A stretch of DNA of 11,180 bases from an uncultured Collinsella sp. (GTDB lineage Bacteria > Actinomycetota > Coriobacteriia > Coriobacteriales > Coriobacteriaceae), in NCBI GenBank assembly GCA_900552425.1, contig URZR01000042.1:1-11180 (forward strand), in the 5' to 3' direction. The notes below the pieces were generated by a model. That model searched no databases and had not been told where the DNA came from. It saw only the letters and a program-made list of their open reading frames with translations. How positions within the stretch are numbered: position 1 is the first letter of the stretch; each line of letters begins with the position of its first letter. Below, in pieces: positions 7,065-11,180 of the stretch. The translations under genes were made by a program, and so were the position numbers.

Positions 7065-7124
7065 GCGGCGGTGCATCTGACCGAACGAGGGTATGGGGAC
7101 TCGTTCGGCCAGATGCACCGCCGC
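7065..7124 (-). terminator. Long 25-bp hairpin with U-rich tail upstream of hisS
   Basis: Arms 7065-7089 and 7100-7124 flank a 10-nt loop. As minus-strand RNA all 25 positions pair, with one G-U wobble between 7109 and 7080; as plus-strand RNA that pair would be A-C. The tail on the minus strand is UGUUUGUGUUUGUG. This is the best candidate terminator for the amidohydrolase-MFS operon, about 180 bp beyond its last stop. It directly abuts the hisS promoter, so an attenuator or protein-bound role is also possible. Confidence 0.55.
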
Positions 7125-7203
7125 AGTGTGCAATCTGCAATCCTTCCGCCTCTTCGGATCACAAAATCCGTTGGACGGAAAGACTTCGGGTCATCTCTTG
7201 AGC

Positions 7204-7267
7204 CCGTGGCTGCATGGGAAACCGAATGACGGTACGAGCATCCATTCGGCTTCCAAGGCAGCCACGG
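7204..7267 (-). repeat. Long hairpin just downstream of the MFS gene, related to 7065-7124
   Basis: The outer arms of 10 bp (7204-7213 with 7258-7267) and inner arms of 12 bp (7217-7228 with 7243-7254) are joined by a 3x3 internal loop, with a 14-nt terminal loop. The one imperfect inner pair is G-U in minus-strand RNA and A-C in plus-strand RNA. No T-run follows. Its 28-nt core resembles that of the hairpin at 7065-7124. Between the two, 7142-7182 can form only a weaker interrupted stem. I see no gene in 7000-7303. Confidence 0.65.
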
Positions 7268-7303
7268 ACAAAACGGGGCAAAGAGCTACGAGCGACGTCG
7301 TCC

Positions 7304-8608
7304 CTACTCCCCCGCCACGCTCGCGCGCAGCTTAGCCGCGATGGGCTCAGACGCCAGCAGGAACACCAGCATTGCCACCGAGCACGCCAGGCACACGATC
7401 CATGTGCTCGTAAAGGAGCCCGTGGCATCGAACAGTATTCCCGAGACGATGGCGCCCACCGTGCCGCCAACCATCTCGAGCGAGGTGATGGTGCCCGTGA
7501 CCTTACCCAGGTCGGCCATGCCAAACTGCTTGGAAGCCGCGATCGTGGGCGTGATGGTGCCCATGCACGTTCCAACACCAAAGCTCACAGCGGCGACAAT
7601 AGGACCGAGGTCCGTCGTCGGGAAGCACAGCGCCACGCAGGCGATAATGCACGCAACGGAGCCAAGGATATTGCCAAAGCGCAGGCCAAAGCGGTCATAG
7701 ATTGCACCGAGCGAAATCTTGGCAATAACGACGGTGACCATGTAGGCCGAAAGTACGGTACCCGCCCACATGGGATCGTGGCCTCCCGTGACAATCTTGG
7801 CGCCGTTGACGGTAACACTCGTCATGTTGGTAACCTGGTTGGGCAGGATGGTGCCATTGACCAAGCCCATAAAGAGGAAGGCAACGACGAGCAGCCAAAA
7901 CGCCGGGCTCTTCTTGATACGCGACCAGCCGACGCTAACCTCGGGCGCCGTGTGCTCGTCCTTGTCGCCAGCCGTCGAGACGGACGGATCGCCCGGGTTC
8001 TCGCCGAGCGGCTTAAGGCCAATCTCGGAAGGCTTGGTGCGGAAGGAGTAGGCCGTGATGGGCAGTGCCGCCACAATGCAGACGGCAGCGAGTACCAGGA
8101 ACGCAGAGCGCCAGCCAACACCCACGATAAGCGAGCTCACGATCGGCGAGAGAATAGCTCCGCCAAAGCCCGAACCCGAAAGTGCGATGGAAATGGCAAG
8201 GCCGCGCTTGGCGGTAAACCAGTTGGCGGTCACCAGGCTAATGAGCAGACGGGTCGAGGCCACAGCGAAGCAGCCCGAAACGGCAAAGAGCACGTAGACC
8301 TGCCAAAGCTCACCCACAAAGCTCATGCCCGCGAGCACCGCCGAGGTAGCGATAACGGTTAGGGAGCCCAAAACGCGACCACTAACCTTGTCGGCAACAT
8401 GGCCAATGACAAGCGATCCGATAACGCTCACCACCGTGGAGATCGCATTGGAGATGTTGTACTGCGCAAGAGAAATACCCAAGTCGCTGACGATGAGCGG
8501 CTGGAACAGGCTCATGCAGTTGACGAAAATGGTGTAGCACGTGGCCATGATCACAAAGCCGGAGGCCACCACGAGCCAGCCGGGGAAAAATTTACGTTGC
8601 TGGGACAT
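7304..8608 (-). CDS. MFS transporter, monocarboxylate / oxalate-formate antiporter type
   Basis: This inner-membrane carrier of the major facilitator superfamily has 434 residues, the usual size for 12 helices. The loop after helix 2 has a motif-A-like GHVADKVSGR (69-78), and its counterpart in the second half is GAIYDRFGLR (301-310). The segment NWFTAKRGLAISIALSGSG (129-147) followed by GWR (165-167) is typical of the monocarboxylate porter and oxalate/formate antiporter branches, which suggests a small carboxylate substrate. A polar stretch at about 190-235 is the central cytoplasmic loop. ATG 8608 has AAGGA five bases upstream. It starts 40 bp after the M20 amidohydrolase, so the two are probably co-transcribed and share a substrate or product. 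The direction and identity of transport cannot be read from the sequence. Confidence 0.9.
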   Translation of the reverse strand: MSQQRKFFPGWLVVASGFVIMATCYTIFVNCMSLFQPLIVSDLGISLAQYNISNAISTVVSVIGSLVIGHVADKVSGRVLGSLTVIATSAVLAGMSFVGELWQVYVLFAVSGCFAVASTRLLISLVTANWFTAKRGLAISIALSGSGFGGAILSPIVSSLIVGVGWRSAFLVLAAVCIVAALPITAYSFRTKPSEIGLKPLGENPGDPSVSTAGDKDEHTAPEVSVGWSRIKKSPAFWLLVVAFLFMGLVNGTILPNQVTNMTSVTVNGAKIVTGGHDPMWAGTVLSAYMVTVVIAKISLGAIYDRFGLRFGNILGSVACIIACVALCFPTTDLGPIVAAVSFGVGTCMGTITPTIAASKQFGMADLGKVTGTITSLEMVGGTVGAIVSGILFDATGSFTSTWIVCLACSVAMLVFLLASEPIAAKLRASVAGE

Positions 8609-8648
8609 ACTGTTCCTTTTTTAAACAAACGAGTAGCAAGATTGGGTG

Positions 8649-9944
8649 CTACCGATGATCGGCGATGTAGCCCAAAGCGACGGCGGCATAAGCCGCGGCG
8701 CCGAGAGGAAGCTCGGCATCGTTAAAGCGCGCCTTGGGATGATGCTGGGCAAAATGCTCGTCCGTATCGGTCACGGCCGCGCCCACCGTAAAGTACGCAC
8801 TTGGGATCTCGCTCGAGATAAGCGCGAAGTCCTCGCTCGCCATGGCGTGGAACAGCGGCAGGAAGGCGGACTTGGGCAGCACCGCGCCCACGTAGCCAAG
8901 CGACGCCTGCGTCATATCGTCATCGAGTACGAGCGGGGGAACATCCGAGAGCGTCTCAATAGTCGCCGGCGTACGATAGGTCGTGGCAACGCCTTTGACG
9001 ACCTCCGCGATGCGGGCCTTGAGGTGCTCCATGAGCTCGACATCGAAGCCACGCAGCGTTCCCTCGAGCACACAAGTGTCGGGAATGACATTTGCGGCCT
9101 GACCGCCGGCGAACTTGCCAACGGTAAGCGCGACCTCCTTGGCCGCCGGCACCTCGCGGGAGATGAGCTCCTGAAGCGCCAAATGCACATGGACGCCGGC
9201 CGTGATGGGGTCGATGCAGATCTCGGGGCTCGAGCCATGGCCGCCCTTGCCCTGAAGCGTGATGCGAAAACCGTACACGCCCGAGAGCGCCGGGCTGCCG
9301 TAGAGCACCAGGCCAAGCGGCGACTGGCTATTGACATGCATGGCAAAGGCGACCTGGGGACGCGGGTTCTGCAGCAGACCGTCGGCGATGGCGGCGCGGG
9401 CACCCTCAAAGGTTTCCTCGCCCGGCTGGAACAGCAACTTAACCGTGGCGTTGGCGTCGACAAGCGCGGACTCACGGGCCTTGAGCAGGCACGCCGCACC
9501 AAGCAGCGCCGTCGCGTGCATATCGTGTCCGCATGCGTGCATGCAGCCGTTCGTAGAGGCGAAAGGCTCACCTGACTCTTCGACAACGGGCAGGGCATCC
9601 ATGTCGCCACGGAGCATGATGACCGTACCGGCCTGTTCGTCCGTGCAGACGCCATTGCCCTGGGCCGCGGCGGCACCGGCGCCGACAAGGCCCACAACAC
9701 AGGAACCATCGACGAGCGTGGCAAATGGGATTTCCATCTCGGTCAGGCGCGCTTGAATATACGCAGAGGTCTGTGGGAGGCTATTACCCAGCTCGGGCAT
9801 CTGGTGTAAATCGTGTCGCCACGCAGCGAGCTCGTCTGCAAAAGCCTGAGCTTCTGCAACGAGACCGTCACCGATAGCGGCCTGCGCCGCTGCGGTGGCC
9901 TTGGGCGCTGATTGCGGTTGAAGATCGGACTGAGCTGGTGCCAT
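8649..9944 (-). CDS. M20D-family metallo-amidohydrolase (N-acyl amino acid / hippurate hydrolase-like)
   Basis: This probable cytoplasmic enzyme cleaves the amide bond of N-acylated amino acids or similar conjugates with a two-metal centre. The 431 residues fit the family, apart from an Ala/Gln-rich N-terminal tail of about 30 residues. Expected landmarks are RHDLHQMPELG (43-53), RGDMDALPV (112-120), ACGHDMH (137-143) with metal ligands C138 and H140, FQPGEE (172-177) with catalytic base E176 and ligand E177, H203 in AMHVN, and HHP at 401-403 with the last ligand. A lid/dimerisation domain spans about 220-330 and contains GKGGHGSSP. Residues about 88-104 form an Ala/Gly-rich insertion. ATG 9944 has GGAGG six bases upstream. 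No signal peptide is seen. The MFS carrier follows after 40 bp. Substrate candidates include hippurate-like, indole-acetyl or N-acetyl amino acids; none can be chosen from the sequence. Confidence 0.93.
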   Translation of the reverse strand: MAPAQSDLQPQSAPKATAAAQAAIGDGLVAEAQAFADELAAWRHDLHQMPELGNSLPQTSAYIQARLTEMEIPFATLVDGSCVVGLVGAGAAAAQGNGVCTDEQAGTVIMLRGDMDALPVVEESGEPFASTNGCMHACGHDMHATALLGAACLLKARESALVDANATVKLLFQPGEETFEGARAAIADGLLQNPRPQVAFAMHVNSQSPLGLVLYGSPALSGVYGFRITLQGKGGHGSSPEICIDPITAGVHVHLALQELISREVPAAKEVALTVGKFAGGQAANVIPDTCVLEGTLRGFDVELMEHLKARIAEVVKGVATTYRTPATIETLSDVPPLVLDDDMTQASLGYVGAVLPKSAFLPLFHAMASEDFALISSEIPSAYFTVGAAVTDTDEHFAQHHPKARFNDAELPLGAAAYAAVALGYIADHR

Positions 9945-9975
9945 AAATGCCCTCCAGTAACGTTTTTGCGGTAAG

Positions 9976-9995
9976 CACTTTGATAGCGTAAAGTG
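9976..9995. promoter_or_regulatory. Operator-like inverted repeat upstream of the amidohydrolase
   Basis: CACTTT at 9976-9981 and AAAGTG at 9990-9995 form a 6+8+6 inverted repeat about 30 bp before the amidohydrolase ATG. A weak -10 candidate (TATCAA, minus strand, 9980-9985) lies inside it, with no convincing -35. It may be the binding site of a local regulator of the amidohydrolase-MFS operon. Confidence 0.3.
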
Positions 9996-10022
9996 TAAGG
10001 TACAACTTTAAGGGCGAGGCAT

Positions 10023-10048
10023 AAAAAATGCCGCCCCAGGAGGGCGGC
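10023..10048 (-). terminator. Intrinsic terminator of the EamA transporter gene
   Basis: On the minus strand, GCCGCCC-TCCTG-GGGCGGC forms a perfect 7-bp GC stem (10030-10048), followed by ATTTTTTAT. It lies 13 bp after the EamA stop codon and separates that gene from the amidohydrolase operon. Confidence 0.92.
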
Positions 10049-10060
10049 GCAACAAGTTGT

Positions 10061-11044
10061 TTACAATTGCGGGCGCGGCTTTCGACGCAAAAAATCGAAG
10101 TGAGTCTCGCTCAAGATAATCGACAGGAAGATAAGCACAAAGCCGGCGAGCAGACGCGAGGTGAGCGCCTCCCCCATCAGCAGCACCGAAAACAACACGC
10201 CCGAAGGCGACTCCATCGAAAGGAGCAGCGAGCCCGTCGAAGCCGGGACATGCGCCAGGCCGACGTTTTGGATGAGCAGAGCCACGCATGTGCAGCCCAC
10301 CGAGAGAAACGCCATCGCACTGATAAAGCTCGGCGTCCACACGGACAGAGGCGCCTGGGTTTCGAATAGCAGCGACGAGACCAGGCTTAGGATGCCATTG
10401 CCCACAAACATCCAAAACGTGATGACGTTGATGTCCATCTTGCGACCGTACTTGGCAGTCACCGCCATCTGGATGGCGAAGAAGATCGCGCCGCCCAAGG
10501 TAATAACATCGCCGGCATTGAACTCGACGCTATCGAGTGCCACCAGGCCAATGCCCGCCAGGCACAGCAGTGCCGCACCCAGGTTATAGCGGGTGAGCTT
10601 TTCGCCGCTCAGGACATAGCTGGCAAACGGCACAAGGATACAGTACGTGCCCGTCAAAAATGCACTCTTGCCTGCCGTGGTCTGCGCCAGGCCAATCGTT
10701 TGCAGTCCGTATGCTCCCCACATGAGCGCACCCATGCCCAGCCCGACGATCAGGTTGCGGGCATTGAAATGAGCGATGATGCGCTTATGGAAAATAGCAA
10801 ACATAACCAGTGATGCCGGGAGAAAGCGAACGTAGACCAGCTCGAACACCGGAATGGTATCGAGCGCATCTTTCATGGTGGTAAAGGAATAGCCCCAGAT
10901 GACCGCCACCGAAAGCAGCAAGACCTTCCAGAAGAACGGAGAACGCGCGCCGGCGCCGCGGGAGGTGCCGCCGGCACCCAGGTCTTCGCGCGCTACAGGG
11001 CTATCGGGCATGTTTTCGATTTCGTTGGCAGCGTATTGGGCCAT
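10061..11044 (-). CDS. EamA / drug-metabolite transporter (DMT) superfamily permease
   Basis: This inner-membrane transporter has 327 residues, ten likely helices and two EamA repeats (about 38-170 and 177-315). Visible landmarks are AVIWGYSFTTMKDAL (47-61) in the first helix, VYVRFLPASL (70-79), a loop and helix GLAQTTAGKSAFLTGTY (118-134), GEKLTRYN (147-154), and in the second half IQNVGLAHVPAST (258-270) and MGEALT (290-295). A polar N-terminal tail of about 35 residues precedes the first helix. ATG 11044 has GAGGA six bases upstream. Family members export amino acids or metabolites, or take up varied solutes; the substrate here is unknown. The gene is flanked by terminators on both sides, so it is transcribed alone. 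Confidence 0.93.
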   Translation of the reverse strand: MAQYAANEIENMPDSPVAREDLGAGGTSRGAGARSPFFWKVLLLSVAVIWGYSFTTMKDALDTIPVFELVYVRFLPASLVMFAIFHKRIIAHFNARNLIVGLGMGALMWGAYGLQTIGLAQTTAGKSAFLTGTYCILVPFASYVLSGEKLTRYNLGAALLCLAGIGLVALDSVEFNAGDVITLGGAIFFAIQMAVTAKYGRKMDINVITFWMFVGNGILSLVSSLLFETQAPLSVWTPSFISAMAFLSVGCTCVALLIQNVGLAHVPASTGSLLLSMESPSGVLFSVLLMGEALTSRLLAGFVLIFLSIILSETHFDFLRRKPRPQL

Positions 11045-11115
11045 GGAACATCCTCGCGCTCAATCTGGGCGTGGTGTCCGCACGCGCGTGACCGCATGCC
11101 GCCTCATGGTCAAAT

Positions 11116-11150
11116 AAAAACGGGACGCGCCGGACCCCCGGCACGCCCCG
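11116..11150 (-). terminator. Intrinsic terminator of a gene upstream of the window edge
   Basis: Arms 11121-11133 and 11138-11150 enclose a 4-nt loop. As minus-strand RNA they give 13 pairs including two G-U wobbles, followed by UUUUUAUU. The wobbles become A-C mismatches on the plus strand, so it serves a minus-strand gene to the right of the window. The remaining 30 bases at the edge show no gene I can name. Confidence 0.85.
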
Positions 11151-11180
11151 CTACTGTAACAACAACCAAGCAGCTCATGC

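Noticed and set aside
7000..7303. T-box leader for hisS
   Set aside because: Synthetase genes often carry T-box leaders, but I found no T-box core sequence (AGGGTGGNACCGCG-like) on the minus strand, and the TATAAT box leaves a leader of only about 36 nt.
11081..11090. Perfect 10-bp palindrome CACGCGCGTG upstream of the EamA gene
   Set aside because: It is short and made of GC-rich alternating bases that arise often by chance at this base composition, and there is no clear promoter near it.

Overview
All genes in this window are read on the minus strand, so transcription runs from high to low coordinates. GC is high, and long stop-free frames lie antisense to most genes. Protein content and sequence style suggest a high-GC anaerobe of the Actinomycetota, most likely a Coriobacteriia of the Collinsella type. 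That placement is my inference from recognised proteins, not a database match.

From high to low coordinate the layout is as follows. (1) A strong intrinsic terminator (11116-11150) closes a gene outside the window. (2) An EamA/DMT-family membrane transporter (10061-11044) ends at its own strong terminator (10023-10048). (3) An M20D metallo-amidohydrolase (8649-9944) and an MFS carrier of the monocarboxylate/oxalate-formate kind (7304-8608) lie 40 bp apart and look like one operon. (4) A gap of about 300 bp holds two long, mutually similar hairpins and the hisS promoter region. (5) hisS (5686-6999) encodes histidyl-tRNA synthetase. (6) A 250-bp gap carries a wobble-rich hairpin, a TATAAT -10 box and a pair of palindromic operator-like sites. 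(7) ppc (2614-5439) encodes phosphoenolpyruvate carboxylase. (8) A gap of about 610 bp is largely filled by three repeat units of 100-110 bp and an inverted partial copy, which forms a hairpin with 55-nt arms. (9) larA (725-2002) encodes nickel-pincer lactate racemase. (10) A MIP-family channel of the LarD (lactic acid facilitator) type starts at 675 and runs off the left edge.

The clearest functional module is larA plus the LarD-like channel: a lactic acid pore and the enzyme that interconverts D- and L-lactate, probably one transcript. The cofactor genes larB, larC and larE are not visible and would be expected nearby. The channel has NQA in place of the second NPA box. The amidohydrolase and MFS carrier suggest uptake or release of an N-acylated amino acid or a related carboxylate, substrate unknown. 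ppc and hisS are housekeeping genes with their own promoter regions.

I see no tRNA, rRNA, CRISPR array, insertion sequence, phage gene or defence system, and no strong case for a wholly new system. The points most worth a second look are the NQA channel in its lar context, the repeat array after ppc, the twin hairpins before hisS, and the operator pair before ppc.
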